Shown: positions 46,650 through 58,720, counted from the first letter of the stretch. The stretch: DNA of 64,000 nt from Phlebiopsis flavidoalba (GCA_035772785.1 JAOCPU010000025.1:62001-126000), one strand, 5' to 3'. The notes: generated from the sequence alone by a model not told the origin. Numbers and translations are program-made.

Positions 46650-48870
46650 CAGAGGCTCAGGCGATCGCCGCACCGCGCCTTCTTCGCCGCTGAATGCTGT
46701 CGCGTGGCGTCGGGGTCTTGCGTTCCCGCCCACGGCCATGCGTCGGCCTGCTTGTATTCAGTGTTCGAAGTGCGCCGTTCGAGTCGTCGCTCGGGTTCTT
46801 GTGAAACGCGCACACGTATAGGCGGCTGCATGAGACGTGCACGCCGTCGCGTTTGAGGCGAGCCCGAGCGGAGCGCATCTTGTTTCGTCGTCGGCAGCGG
46901 AGACGGTTATTGGAGGAAAATGTCGAAGTACGAGGGATCGCGCGCTTGTGGCGTGAGGGTTCTCGGGATGTGGGGCTCATGTGGGATGATTACGTCGACA
47001 TAAGTATCTGTCAGCGTGAATCGTAAAAAGCGACATACTGATGGTAGCCTCCATGTTCGAGTGGGGAGCGCAGGGACAGGCTGTGAGCGTCGACGGGCTC
47101 GCGGGGCTCACGGGCCTCGTCTCATTCGATCTCCAAGAAGGAATCATCCTTTGGGACTTCTTCAGGCTGGGCAGTGTGTACGACTTGTCAACGTAGGCAC
47201 ATCGGTGGCTTGACCATTCCGCAGCTACTAGTGGACCGGCCACGCCCGTAGCAGTTGGCAACGCGTGAGCGGCGTGCTGCTGTGATGCGCGCGCAGCTGC
47301 GGACAGCGGCAGACGGAAACCGGCGACGAAGGCTCTCTTGCTACGACTGCGGCCGGCTACCACGCGAGGTGATGGAGGCGCGCTCCACCCACGGGGGTGT
47401 CGGATGTTGCACACTCTATTGGTGTCTTGGGGAGCCGCACAGGCTGGCCTTGGAGGTCCGGCTATCTACGTCCTGCGGGCCGCAGATACGCGCTGAGAGT
47501 TGTTGCGAAGTCATTCGAACCGCTCTCGTTCGCGCGGTGGACGCTCCTGGTTCGTGTTCGCGTTCCCTTTGCCGCGTCTTGTGTGTAGCTGTGTGATGAG
47601 GGTGGCTCGCATGGCGACTGCTTTTGCCACCACCGGACACGATAAACTCGGCTAAGAGCACGCTCTCGTCGTCCATCCGAGTGAGTCAGTCTTTCCCCCC
47701 TTCACTGTCTGAGCTGAACCCTGTCTGGAAGTCTATCGAGGTCGTCCATCTCCTGCGCCATGTCTTCCGCAACCTTCCACGCCTCCTCAAGCTCGGCTTT
47801 GAGGTGCCTCGACCTGTTCACGTGCCTCTCGCATTCCCCCCTGTGCGCTTTGCATATGCTCGCATTGAGTTTCCGCAGTGCCATCGCATAGGGCAGACGA
47901 GACGTGTACTTCCTGAACACGTTGGGATCCACCCCTGCGCACGTTGATCAAGGACCTGCACAAGCTCCAGCACCCTCAGCCCATCACACGCTACGCTAAC
48001 TTCGGCGAGCTGGGGTCGTAAGGCTGCACGCCGCAGCACAGTCGGATTCGCCACTGGTGAGGAGCCAGGAGGGACTGAAGCAGCATAGTGCGTCGGTGCA
48101 TGTTGAAGCGATTACATAGATTGTGCAAGTGGCTTTTGATCTTGTGAGCATTCTAAGGGTAAGTACTTACTAGGAGTATGATGCTGTTATAGTTATGGTA
48201 GGGACGCACCGAATCCAGTCGCTCCTCTGAATATATTACTCGCCACAAGTTCCTAACTCGATCCAAAGGTCTTGAGACAATAGACGAATAAAACGATTCC
48301 TGTGCCGTCTTGCGTATGCTCCTCGAGACACACTCTCCTGCAGCCTACAGCGGAGACGAGAGCGTCCACTGGGCTTCTCCAGGGGCATCCCGCGCCACGC
48401 AATAGGCACAGAATCAAAGTTTGAATGCCGAGTGGCCCCCGGCGGGTGGGGCCAGCGTCGGCGGTCTTGGCGATGACTTTGACCGCTGGCGCACTGGACG
48501 CTGTGGACGCAGGCCTGATGGGTGTCAGGCCCTCGAGGCTGACCTGTACGCCCTAGTCCACGCATTCCCGTGTGTCTCGGGGCTCGGGCTCCGGTGCTCG
48601 CGGAATGACGAGCGGGGCTGGTAGGGGCTCGAAATCCGTGGTGGTCGGCGAGGTGCACTGAGCCTGCCTGTGAGCTCCGCGTGTCCCTGTTGGGGAGTTG
48701 TGCCCAGAAAAGCTCGCGAGAAGAGGATTCGGCGGGCGATGCGGGGGTCGAGCGCGAATGGCATCGCCTTGATGTTCCCTGTTTTATTCTGCGATTTATT
48801 GTGCGCGGACCTGAAGGGCGCACAGGGCGGGGAGAGGTTGGCGAACGGAGAGAGTCCATGGTCGGGTCGT
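46650..48870 (-). pseudogene. Uncharacterised Arg/Ser-rich protein with a coiled-coil segment, broken
   Basis: I do not recognise a named family. The minus strand has high GC and long overlapping frames in all phases, as expected for an indel-broken coding region. The most protein-like part is 47702-47932: FRKYTSRLPYAMALRKLNAS, ICKAHRGECERHVNRSRHL and KAELEEAWKVAEDMAQEMDD, a short coiled coil. Just upstream, in another frame, is LAEVSVACDGLRVLELVQVL (about 47950-48010). The N-terminal part (48236-48860) is Ser/Arg/Pro-rich. It might be a host gene or a gag-like remnant tied to the neighbouring LTR-like element. No zinc knuckle or protease motif was found. Confidence 0.3.
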
Positions 48871-51188
48871 GGCGTTAAAGAATAAACCCCCGAGCGGAAG
48901 ATCCGTGGACGCCCCGGGCAGTAATAAGGAGTGCCTCGGACGGCGGTGAGGGTGATAACTAGACTTGGAAGAGGGAGTTGAAGCGCATCGCAGGGCGATG
49001 ATGGAGGGGAGACACCAAAGCGCTACAAGACTTTGACGCCCATACGACTATCCCCTTAATTATTCCAGGTTTTCTGGAAGACCCGGTTACCAGGGAACCT
49101 GATTAAAATCACCTCAAGAAAAAAACGACTCTCGAATGATCCCCGTCCAAAACGCGCGACGCGGGAGACGCGTGGATAGGACAGTGTAGCACAACGAGAG
49201 GTTCACAGCGGATGACGAGAAGTAACACACATCATTTGTGATGACGGTTGACGCTACAGCGATGTGCAGTGTGGTCTTGCTGGCATGAGGAGAGAAAACC
49301 ACCAAGATTCCTTTGACAGCGAAGAAGCCACTAACAACATCCGTAACCTCATCAGCCTAGAATAGGCGTACACTGGCCGCGTCGGCTATGCTGTCGTTGA
49401 TGCTCGCGTCGACATCTCCAAATTCCAGGAAAGACGCGTCGCTGTACAGAAAGATGGTAGCCGACGCACATCGCTGGAGAGTTCGATTCTCCGCGTCAGT
49501 GAGTTGCAACGATCGCTGGCTCTCAACCTGGGAAATCCGTACTAGCCGCTCTCCGCCGCAAGCGGACCCTGGGCCTGGGACGTAGAAGCTGTTCTATGCC
49601 AGGTCTGGAGATTATCATCCAATGTTTCCCCCGGAGCGGGAAGACGTACTACTGACATCAGTGGTATTGATCCGATTCGACATACAGTATGACGAGGGGT
49701 CACATCGGCTGCGTTGGGGGCCTCAAGGCCTCAGGTGTCGCATCATTTTACAACGAATATCCGATAGGCGTATTTTGTCCCATCTTCACAAGCGATGCAG
49801 AGACGAGGTCTACCAGGACAGACACCTGCTGCTATCAATATTGGCCCATAGATATGATGAGACAGGCTTACTACAAAATCGTAGTGATTTCTTGAGATGA
49901 GTTAATCAACCCATCAAACCCAGAGGGTGGGGGCAATCATGCTGTTGATAGCCCGCTAATACTTCATCGCAGCCAGATAGTGAGATCATGTATGAGCGAT
50001 GAAGTAGCCTGATAAGGCCGAGCTCACCGATGACCTAGTCAACAGACACAACATCGTACGCCGCGAGGGACGACATGAGTGCTCATCACGAGACCGGTTG
50101 TTTCCACGGAGTTAGATGGCCATACTAAAGATTGGGATAGTATACACTCGGATACCATTAGATAGATCATGTCAGCCGACCCAATAACGTTAAACAGTGA
50201 CCACAAGGTCACGCCATGCGAGTTTGTTCGAACTTGGCTGGAACGTCAATGGCAGTCATACGTGCGGGAAGAGACCGTGAGTGTATAGAAGCACGGAACA
50301 TATGTCATGAAGATCATGGTAAGTATAGAGAGAGAGTAGGTACGTCAGGGAACCTCTCGTATGAGGTCGTCAGAGAAGGAAGAAATCAAAGACACCACCG
50401 TCTCTTGTTTGTCCGTGTTGCGCAAAGGCCTGCGATCCTAACATTACCAAATATCATGAAGCGCCGAGCGGTTTAGGAGCTGTCTCACTTCATGCATGCA
50501 GCGTCAATATTGCGGGGCGGAGAAGGTCCCCTCCCCCCCGGCGAAAAGATTGTGGTAAGGGTTTTTCGTTTTTTGATCTCATTTTTATCGCCTATTCCTG
50601 TCTATAATGGGATTCATTTTACATCAATCTTACTCAAATAAAGCACGTGGGGAAAGTCAGACCTTTGTCGACGGCCAAAAGGCTTGGAAAAGGTTACCCA
50701 TTTCCACGTGTCTCAGCGTGTCTCCGCGCTGTAGGGGCCCCTTGGTTAGGTACTTAAAGGTTACCTTTGTTCACAGTCTTTGTCCTTGAATGAGTTTGAC
50801 TTTGCCACATGGGAAGACTGTGGTAAAAGGAGTGTAAAAGGCATGGAATAGTCTACCCATACCTGATCCAAATTGGGACAGAGATTGTGTCAAAACGAAA
50901 ACCTTGCCCCATGCTTTTCTCCCATTTTCTCCCCAATTATATCGGCGCTTGCATGCAGTGTCTCCGACGCCGATGCGCAGAGAGACTAGGAGGCGTGATG
51001 TGATAACCGTGGTAGGTCGCTCGGGAATATTTGAGTTAGTAACTGAGACTGTTATTTATATAGCGCAAACTCTGCCATACTATCAGTGCGCATTGACCCC
51101 ATCGACATAAGTACACCTAGCCAATGTTTCGTCAAACAACTTTTTACTGTCGCCTTTACCTACACTTATATCTATTTAGACACATTAT
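48871..51188. other. Unassigned interval
   Basis: About 2.3 kb without a recognisable gene. The open frame 49622-49900 (plus) has ordinary composition but no motif. At 49433-49499 a T-arm-like hairpin with a matching acceptor half-stem occurs but is too short for a tRNA. AT-rich stretches with AATAAA lie near 50635. Confidence 0.35.
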
Positions 51189-52768
51189 CTAAGCTTTACA
51201 GAATTCAATAGAGGGAGGATTTGCAGAAACAGGACTTGATCTCGAAGCCCGCTCCACATTTTTGAGGTACTGCTGCTCTTTGTCAGCTGCCTTGCAAAGC
51301 ATGAGCCCAAACACGTCGGGGGCGGATGGGCTCAATACAATCTTCCGACCGTCAACAGTATACTCCGACTGCGCAGACATAACCTTTGAGGAATCGGTGT
51401 ACGTCCATAAATTCCATTGTTTCCCGATGGATTTCTGCCACCGCAAACTGGAGCTTCAGCTTGCCAGTATCGATCACGCATCCTTTCCAAATCGGGTGTT
51501 CTTTGGGACGACCTCGAGGAGCATTTGAAGAGATGAATTGCACGATCGGAATCTCCCCTATGCTCAACAATTACGTCAATGAGATGAGGATGAGGATTGA
51601 TATCGTGGATAACATCCTCGAATGCTTTCCAGTCTACCCGTTTGAGATCTTCGAGGGCAGCCCTGGGGACGTATTCGAAGCTGAATAGTGGTTATATGCG
51701 GTGATGTCAATTTATTGGCCTGGGGGAGAGGGTGAGATGTGAAACTCGAGGAGATGTGTGCTGGCAAGCTTGGACCCCTCGGCGACCTCGAAATTGATCC
51801 CTAGATCTGATAGAGATTTTGTCAATTTTATTCGCAAAAATGTGTAGTTAGTGGCGCGGTAAACTTCACCTTGCCCTCGAAGACTAAGGCTAATTTTCGC
51901 CGAAGTAGGGAAGAAGACGAGGATCCGCGCTGCCTTGGCCATTTGGATCCAGTTGTTCGAGAGGTAAAAGCAAGCTCATGGGCACCTTTTTCTGCTGCGA
52001 CTAGAAGCATGATTCGGAGCTCCATGTCGATATCAGTCCACTCAGAGGTGGTGATCGTCTCCATCCCAGCCACGCTCGCCGCTTCCGGGGCCGTGGAGGC
52101 GGAACCACCACACCCTGATCGAAGGAAATGCGGGTCCAGTTTATGATGGACAGATCCGCCTGGTCGTCTATGAGTCGAAGCAGGTCTGCGACAGATCGAG
52201 CGAAAGCGCAGAAATCGGTGAGGTGAAGAACGCTCTGTGTGCAGAAGAGTGCGCGTGGCATTGTGCGTGGTAGAAATTTACTGAGGGAGCGCGGCGCGTA
52301 GTTTTGACTTCTGAGACGCTGGAGACATCGAGTCGGTGTCGCCGGATTCTGGGACATAGGCTTCCCTGATCTCCAGAGAAATACGATCGGAATCCAAGTC
52401 AATATCGCGGCTTTGGAGTTCCTTTAGGATGTGGTGGAACCACGGGACCGTCCATGGTCCGAAATGGATGACGTCGAGTTCCTGTATGCACTCGGCGAGG
52501 GACGGAATGTCGTCCATGTCCTCCGCCGTGTCGATCAAGTGCAAGAATGCATCGAATGCTTCACGCGAGTCGAGTGTGAGCGAGGCAAACGCCCAATAGC
52601 GGCATCGCGCAGCCCACCGGCGACACGTTAAGCTGTGAGATCGGATTTTCGCGCTTTGACATGCGCACACCGAGCTGTGGCCTAAAGGTTGGCCAGTCAG
52701 TGAATGCGTTTGATGACGATGTCGAGGACCTCGACCGGTAGACAACGGTCTATGGAGTTATAGATCAT
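51189..52768 (-). pseudogene. F-box protein (mushroom type), frameshifted
   Basis: It starts at 52768: MIYNSIDRCLPVEVLDIVIK plus RIH, the first half of an F-box. After a shift come SLTCRRWAARCRYWAFASLT (about 52565-52630), whose L-T-C-R-x-W core corresponds to the usual S-L-V-C-R-x-W, and LDSREAFDAFLHLIDTAEDM (about 52510-52570). Next are LAECIQELDVIHFGPWTVPW (about 52430-52490) and an LRR-like stretch TQSVLHLTDFCAFARSVADL, LLRLIDDQADLS (about 52150-52245). The strand near 51600-51670 reads LKRVDWKAFEDVIHDINPHP, matching the late 'W-x-x-x-D' turn of such proteins. Role: probable SKP1-binding adaptor of an SCF ubiquitin ligase, substrate unknown. The pieces lie in at least three frames. The C-terminal end was not resolved, and 51189 is the limit of the last plausible frame. 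Confidence 0.6.
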
Positions 52769-52830
52769 GGTAGTAGTGGGGGTAGTGGACGTGGTGGTGG
52801 CAGTGGGGCGTGGACGTGGACGTGGCGATG
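52769..52830. repeat. GTGGNN-type short tandem repeat upstream of the F-box gene
   Basis: About 60 bases of GTGG(A/T)CGTGG and GGTGGTGGC units, probably in the 5' leader of the F-box gene at 51189-52768. Confidence 0.6.
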
Positions 52831-53153
52831 GTTTTAGTCGAAAATGCACGATGCGGACTGGGTGCAGCAGCGGGAGAGCCTGATCACTCAGCACTTGCCA
52901 AGGGCTAAGTCGACGTCTCAGTACCGCATTACTCCCTTAGCGTCCCGAACTACTAATTCAATGTGGATTAGGGTAGGTACTGTGCCGCAGTCGTCGCGTA
53001 AGTTCCCGCTCGCTCAATTACATGCGCTGCTTTGTAAAGCTTGTGTCATTTGTGTGCGCTGGAAACTGAATCCATAGTTTCAATCCAGTTTCAAATCTAA
53101 TACCGAGCGACTATTACTCACATGAGGCCGGTCCTAAGGTTCAGTCTGTTCTG
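52831..53153. other. Intergenic sequence
   Basis: This lies between the start of the F-box gene and the 3' end of the oxidoreductase gene; both are on the minus strand. Nothing was recognised. Confidence 0.5.
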
Positions 53154-54997
53154 TCATTCGTTAAAGTCGATATCCTCAGAGCGATTCCACCCCAGCCTCT
53201 GCCACATCATGGGAGCATTCCAGTCTTCTGGTGAGTCGGTCATCTCCCCGAACTGTGTACCTATCTGCCAGATTGCATGGTGCTACGCGAGAATGAATGA
53301 GCGATACTCCCCTTCAATGACAATATGATTCATTCTCTCACCAGTCCAATGGAGATCTTGATTCCTGGCTCACCCGGCTCGTAATCCTCCAGAGGTTCAG
53401 CCTGTTTAGATTGGTCTGCTTGATTTCGAATGAGTCTCAAGATGTTCTTAGCAGCGATTACACCCTGGAAACCCCTTGAGCTCATAGGCAAAGTGCACAC
53501 GGTAAGGACGTACCTGATCGTTTGCGTATCTGGCCGCCTTGCTAGCTCCGAATGCATCTGCAGCATCTCCAATGGCGAAGATGTGAGGATGGGGTGCGCT
53601 AAACTCGTCCGGGTTTGCGACGGACGGAGTAGCGATCTGTAGAGTCTTATTCACACGGACAAAGCCCTTGTTGGGGCCGTCTGGAATGACTGATTTGGGA
53701 CTAAAGCTCTCAATGATCTGGGTATTAGGGCGCTGGCCGGTGCACAGCAGCTGTGGAGCTACTCAGAATGACTAAGTATGCACGATGTTTTTGACCACGT
53801 ACCACAAGACCCGCTCGAATTTCTTTGCCTGAGATGGTGCGTAGAACATGCTCTTCACTAGAATGAAGAGCACTTGTGGGCACAGTTGACAGGTCGAGAC
53901 GTTCGCCTAAGATGACGTTCACGCCGAGGTCAGACATGCGCGAAACCACTGGTCAAAGGAAAGGGGGTCAGCTGAGATTTATTCGTCAAAACCGATGCGC
54001 TTACCCTGCTCGTGCATCTTGATATCAAATCTGGGTAATAGCTGCTGTCGTGAATGGAGGAGTGTCACCCCACTTGTCCGGAAATGCCTCCGCAAATGTC
54101 CGTGGCGTACTCTGATATGGGATGAGACGTATGAGAGAGCAGAATGTCCATTACAGCGACTTACGAATGCCTAGAGCACCGCCACCAAACAATCAACACG
54201 CTAGGTGACCTCGTGATTTGCTCCCGGGCTTCGTTCAGAAACTCGATACCCTTAGATTATTCGTCCCGTCATACGGGACAGTCGCGAGACTGACGGATCC
54301 CCATAGATCAATGGGCATCGGGTAGATGTGATCCGAGAGCATAGACAAGATAATCGAATTCGAGCTTGGGTTCTGGAAGCCCTGCGTCAGGGATAGCCCT
54401 GGACAGTGTCAGAGAGCGAGCGTCCATGCCCGTGACAGTAGCTTGAAGAATTTTGTGAGGTCCTTCAACTTTCGGTGGCTGCCAGTTGCCTTGCTCCTCC
54501 GTCCAAAACACGCGCTTGTATGGAACGACTGGCGTGGAAGGTAAGATCATTGACTTTGTTGCGGGCACATAAACTTACAAGCTTTCGGTCCATGGCCGGA
54601 GACGACAGAGTAACGATTGAAGACAAACACATCTATAATATGACATAGATTTATTTTCGCAGTGACAATTTCGTTGCTCTGAAGGGCCAGTACTCACGAT
54701 TCAAATGGCTATGGAAGTTACCCACTTAGCACGGATATGACTGCAAGGGATACCAGGCTTACCTGTTCCTGTCAATGAGCACTACTCTCCAATTTTCGGG
54801 CAAATATTTTTGCAAGTGTTTTGGGCAGCGCCAATACCTGGAAGAGCAAGCTTGAGCGACTACGACAGACAGCAATCTACGCCAACGCTTCCGAATGCAC
54901 GCACCGCCGTAGGATACGCCGAGAACTGCGACCCGTCCGAGAAAGCGAGGTGACCATAGCCGATTTTTCGATGGTGGCGAGGGTTGAGGTCATTGTG
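53154..54997 (-). CDS. AIF/AMID-like FAD-NAD(P) oxidoreductase, multi-exon, with single-base shifts
   Basis: Pyridine-nucleotide-disulphide-type flavoprotein of the apoptosis-inducing-factor-like group (AMID/FSP1 relatives). It starts at 54997 with MTSTLATIEKSAMVTSLSR. RVAVLGVSYGGA is the first dinucleotide-binding turn (about 54940-54965), then ALPKTLAKYLPENWRVVLID (about 54775-54835), VFVFNRYSVVSGHGPKA (about 54575-54630), and VPYKRVFWTEEQGNWQ. TVTGMDARSLTLSRAIPDAG and LEFDYLVYALGSHLPD follow (about 54310-54450). LGVNVILGERLDLSTVP and VLRTISGKEIRAGLVV (about 53810-53930) form the second nucleotide-binding part. NKTLQIATPSVANPDEFSAP and HIFAIGDAADAFG (about 53545-53650) form the FAD-closing GD motif, then AAKNILRLIRNQA and GIKISIGL. 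A final intron (about 53284-53343) leads to a last exon ending in MMWQRLGWNRSEDIDFNE and a stop at 53154. Introns look normal. Frame breaks are single bases, and the region 53960-54300 is poorly readable. Confidence 0.75.
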
Positions 54998-55430
54998 AGC
55001 ATCAAATTCCAATTATATGCGAGGTAGTCGTGCCGTGTTTGAGGCGTTTGTCCGACGGGGACGAACGACTGGTGTCGTCACTCGCTTCGGCAGAGGGCGC
55101 TTGCTAAGTCACCAAGCGACGGCTTGATCATCTTTATCTGATAAATTCTCTTGACGCGGCGGGAGAGACGCCATGCCCTGATTGAGGGCCTGATTGGGCA
55201 AATGTGCCGTGTCCGCCCGTTCGTCGCAAGAGCTGCATGCCTCGCGCGGCCAATTGCAAGGACATGAGCGTATGGATGAGTTGGTCAGCTGGGTCCTAAT
55301 CTGTGCCATATTAAGCTGAGTCACCAGCGTGTGAAATATAGGACGATCCCCTGACGAATAATAACCTGTACGCACGTTTTACACATAAAAGATATCCGAA
55401 CGGATTGTGTTCTTCCCAGAAGATGCGCGA
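54998..55430. other. Upstream region of the oxidoreductase gene
   Basis: This probably includes its promoter. The minus-strand frame at 55109-55375 is not convincing. Confidence 0.35.
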
Positions 55431-55439
55431 GTTAGATAG

Positions 55440-55625
55440 CGGTTGAGGCCCAATGTACACGCGTGGCAATGGCGGAAGTGGAGGGTACGCGGTGTCTGGC
55501 AACTCGGCGACGCAACGGCGGGACTGTTGTCAGCACCGGCTTCGGGATCGTGACTGGTGAAAGGGTAGGGTGAAAATGGTGGGATTAGCAAGAGCGGAAA
55601 CGCCGTCGCCGGAAACGGGGGGTGA
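55440..55625. repeat. Dispersed repeat, copy 1 (partner at 58780-58965)
   Basis: The segment shares ordered blocks with 58780-58965 in the same orientation: GGTGTCTGGCAA, TCGTGAC(T/A)GGTG, and GGTGGGATTAGCAAGAGCGG compared with GGTGGATTGAGCAAGGAGCG. Both read on the minus strand as Pro/Ser-rich text with a PTCQTP or PSCQTP core, so a decayed shared coding exon or a mobile-element end is possible. Confidence 0.5.
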
Positions 55626-56969
55626 GGCTTGAAGACCGAGTGTAGTTTAGCTTTTCAAGTTTTGTACCTTGAGCTGTGGCTGTACTTGCAAGGTGCTTTA
55701 CTTCTCGTGGACAAAATATGGTACTTGCAAAAAAGATCGTATGAACACACATTAGTTTTCCTTATCACTGGTTGTACGAGTATCATCATACCTGTTGAAC
55801 AATATCCATAGTGAAGTACGATGTGGGTGTAGCTTGCCGCTCTTCGTAGCGAATGAATAACCTACAGCCAGCCGGGAGGGGTTGAATACGACGCACTCGT
55901 TTGCCGATTGTCGCACTCAAAGGCGTTGAAATACGCACTAATAGAAAGTCAGAGGGAAGAAAGTAGTATACTGATTACGCATACACTCACATTGTGACTG
56001 GTCAGCACAACCAGACAGTTTCTCAATCTGGCGGCTTCGGGTCATCAATCTTCCACCGAACGTGCGCGCATATCAAAGGAAAGTACGAGATCTTGCGCAG
56101 TATCCACTTCACAGGGGATTCAGCCACTGCAGCCAACGACAGGACATCGACGGGCACGAAATCCCAAGGCGTTAGAGTGTCCGGGAGACGCGTTATTCAA
56201 GCGAGATGGTTAGCACTCTCGACTTGATGGCGTCGAGCAAATGAGGCTTATTGCGCGAGAAAACGGAGGTAGAAAGTGGAGGTTTGTGGGCTAGGACGAC
56301 CAGGAGAACGCGAGCGAGTGTCGAAGCGACGCATGCGCGCGTGGACTCTTGTATATCGAGGCGATTGATAGGGACGCTGACCCTGCCACTCAGGAGTCAA
56401 GCACGACTTAGAGCGACTATTAGGCAAGCGGTGAGAGAAAGCATGTAAACCCCAAGAACATGGCACCTGGCAACGATGCGACATGACCTTGCTCGCTTGC
56501 GACCGATACTTCCCCAATGATTGCAGCACACGAGATAGAATATATCAGACCCCTAGTCATCTACCGATGGGACGGTGATTCACTACAATCCTGAGTAAAA
56601 TTGAGTTCGAGTTGGGGGCAGAATAGCGTAAAGAGAGTAAAGATATCATGAAGTGCGCGTCTTTCCTTTGTCCTTGTTTTGCGGCGGCTTTCGATCCTAA
56701 CAGGGCCAAACAATAGACACACTCGTGCTGAGATGCCTCTCCTGTAACGAACGCATTCTCGAATAGACCGTTCCCTTTGCTTTTTGACTGTGAGGAAGAC
56801 AAACGCGATGAAATTTTAGCTGAGCCTTTGTGAAATGATCACAGGCTGTGCACAACGTGAGTGCGTCGAAACAGATCTATTACTAGCTGCCAGCACGGTC
56901 GGTCAATCTAACGACATCGCTCCAGTGGTAAGAGCTACCTATGTAGATTGTCTAACTACTCATCCTATG
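55626..56969. other. Unassigned interval
   Basis: No gene was recognised. A GCTC...GAGC D-arm-like pair at about 56926-56942 sits just outside LTR-like copy F, but no T-arm follows at the right distance, so it was not called as tRNA. Confidence 0.35.
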
Positions 56970-57560
56970 CATCTTTTAGCGCATGTTGGCTTCCCCTCAG
57001 GATAGCAATCCTTGAGGGTACTAGTCCCAGGGGCCACGAAGAGGCCTGCGCAGGAGCAGCCGTCTACAAAGAAACGACGACCGACCTTCCCTGAGGAAAG
57101 AAACCACCTACCTTCCTTTGCGCTTTATGAGTGGCGGTATCGTGGAGTGATGGTTTGTGGAACGCCTCATTACGCCGTGCTTGAGGTCAATGTAGCCTGG
57201 GACAAGCATTCAGCAAGACTGCCGTAGCGTGGTTTTCCGCCCCCCAATTTTTTGCTCGCTGTGAGGAAGAAGTTAGCCGCCTACAACTAGAGCACTCTCG
57301 CAAAGCAAAAACGAACGCACCTGCAATCTTGGTCCCCGAACGAAGACGAACGTGTACTCAGCTCCCAGGTTCTCGTCCCGAGCGAGCGCCCACGCCGTGT
57401 CCCATCGTCGTCCTACCACTCCCCAACTCTCGAACGCAACGGGTCCACGCTTGAGGATGGCGAACGAAACGCTCTGCCCAAAGTGTCTTGCAGGCCACTA
57501 GGGATAGGGGCACAAATCGCCAACTGGCCCCAAGCGCTCTGCTCGAGCCATCGCTGGATC
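56970..57560 (-). mobile_element. LTR-like element, copy F (minus orientation, diverged)
   Basis: Read on the minus strand, the end matches the family: GGCCTCTTCGTGGCCCCTGG, GACTAGTACC, then a hairpin (56994-57003 with 57008-57018, ten pairs with one bulged T) and GGGGAAGCCAACATGCGC where copy A has GGGGAAACCAACACGC. Upstream (higher coordinates) the match fades. A GCCCCTATCCCTAGTGGCCTG stretch at 57493-57513 (minus) recalls GCTGCCCCTAGTGGTCTG of copy E. The right-hand limit is uncertain. Confidence 0.45.
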
Positions 57561-57999
57561 CCTACCCGGGGGCCTAGGATCTTCCCCGTAAGGGTTTGTC
57601 CCTGGCGTTGGAAAAACGGCCCACACAGCTTGCAAGAGGCGGCGCCATAGGCAGCGGCTCACTGTGTCCGACGTACTGGTGATAGTACGCATGTAACTAT
57701 GCTGTAACGTACCACGGTCCGCTTTGAAGGAGTATCTACGGAAGGAGCCCACGAAGACTGGAAGCAAGTGGATTGGAGGGCTGGGGGAAACAGCGCGACA
57801 GAGTGAAGGCTCAAATACTCTAGTGGAGTGTGTGGCGCTATTCGTTCGAATCTATTGAACGAGAATAAACATGCGCGTCACGTTGATGCTTCGCAACTCG
57901 GAAGTCGGAATCGACCCCCCGACGTGCAGCGCGAGAACACTTTATTTCCGCCCGCAAAAACTACCTAGTCCCATTCGCAGGCTATATAGTATTGAACAC
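57561..57999. other. Unassigned interval between LTR-like copies F and D
   Basis: This may contain the U3-like part of either element. No gene was seen. Confidence 0.3.
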
Positions 58000-58720
58000 G
58001 GCGCGCCGTTGGTGGATGCGTAGATTGCGGATTAGGCCTTCGGTGCAACGCTGGAGGGCGCCTATTCTGTCGCGCGTCAACGCGTCGACGCGCGTCGCGT
58101 CCATGTTTTATTCGCTTTCAACACAGACAGGACAAACAGCAGCATACATCGAGCAGCCATAAATACCCCACTGTCCTGCTCGAAACCCCCAGCAATCTTC
58201 TCCTCTCCTCTCATCCACTATCCCGAGTCCCCACTTTCAGTAGATAATCCTTTTCACCTCGTGCACAAGCCCGGGCGCACGCTGCCGGCGACGTCGAACG
58301 TCGGTCGTCACGCTGGTGGTAATACGCCTGGGCTTGCACCCTTGTTGTCCTCTTCTCTACAGCCGGAGTCGGGTCGCAGTGACTTGCACCCCCCGTGCTC
58401 GGGTCTGGCGGCGGCCCGTTATCTGTCGCTGGGTCGAACTTGTGAAAACGCTACTGTCGCCGGACCCGTTGTAGATAATCCCTTCGCGTTCTGTTTGTCA
58501 GCTATTCCGCTGGTTGGTAAGTCTTTCCTCAACCTCACGTTTTCGTTTTTCCTGGAGGAGGGCGGTCGCTTGGCGGCCGTTCCTGGCGATGTGGAGCCTC
58601 TTCGTGCTCTTCAGGACAAGTTACCCACCAGTGGGGAAACCAACACACGCCTGAATCTTATATTTATCTTATTGTATCAGCATCTTTCTCTGTACAAAAA
58701 TAAACTATTTCTGTTGAGAA
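58000..58720 (+). mobile_element. LTR-like element, copy D
   Basis: Same order as copy A: a GCGTCAACGCGTCGACGCGCGTC segment (58071-58095), a TATA-like CATAAATAC at 58159, a pyrimidine-rich start region, a 12-bp hairpin (58266-58277 with 58325-58336), hairpin H2 (58561-58568 with 58574-58581, three wobble pairs), CCTCTTCGTG, GGACAAGTTACC, a weak H3 (CCCA/TGGG) and GGGGAAACCAACACACGC, then AATAAA at about 58698. The long open frame across it (58261-58917) shows no protein resemblance and is read as chance. Confidence 0.5.

Noticed and set aside
46406..46856. Arginine-rich plus-strand frames
   Set aside because: They overlap in three phases in GC-rich sequence and lack motifs, as expected from composition.
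49431..49499. tRNA-like T-arm (GGAGA-GTTCGAT-TCTCC) with GACGC/GCGTC acceptor half-stem
   Set aside because: Only 38 bases lie between the acceptor and the T-arm and no anticodon arm can be folded. A deletion-damaged tRNA is possible but not supported.
56917..56990. D-arm-like GCTC-CAGTGGTAA-GAGC near copy F
   Set aside because: There is no B box or T-arm downstream at the required distance.
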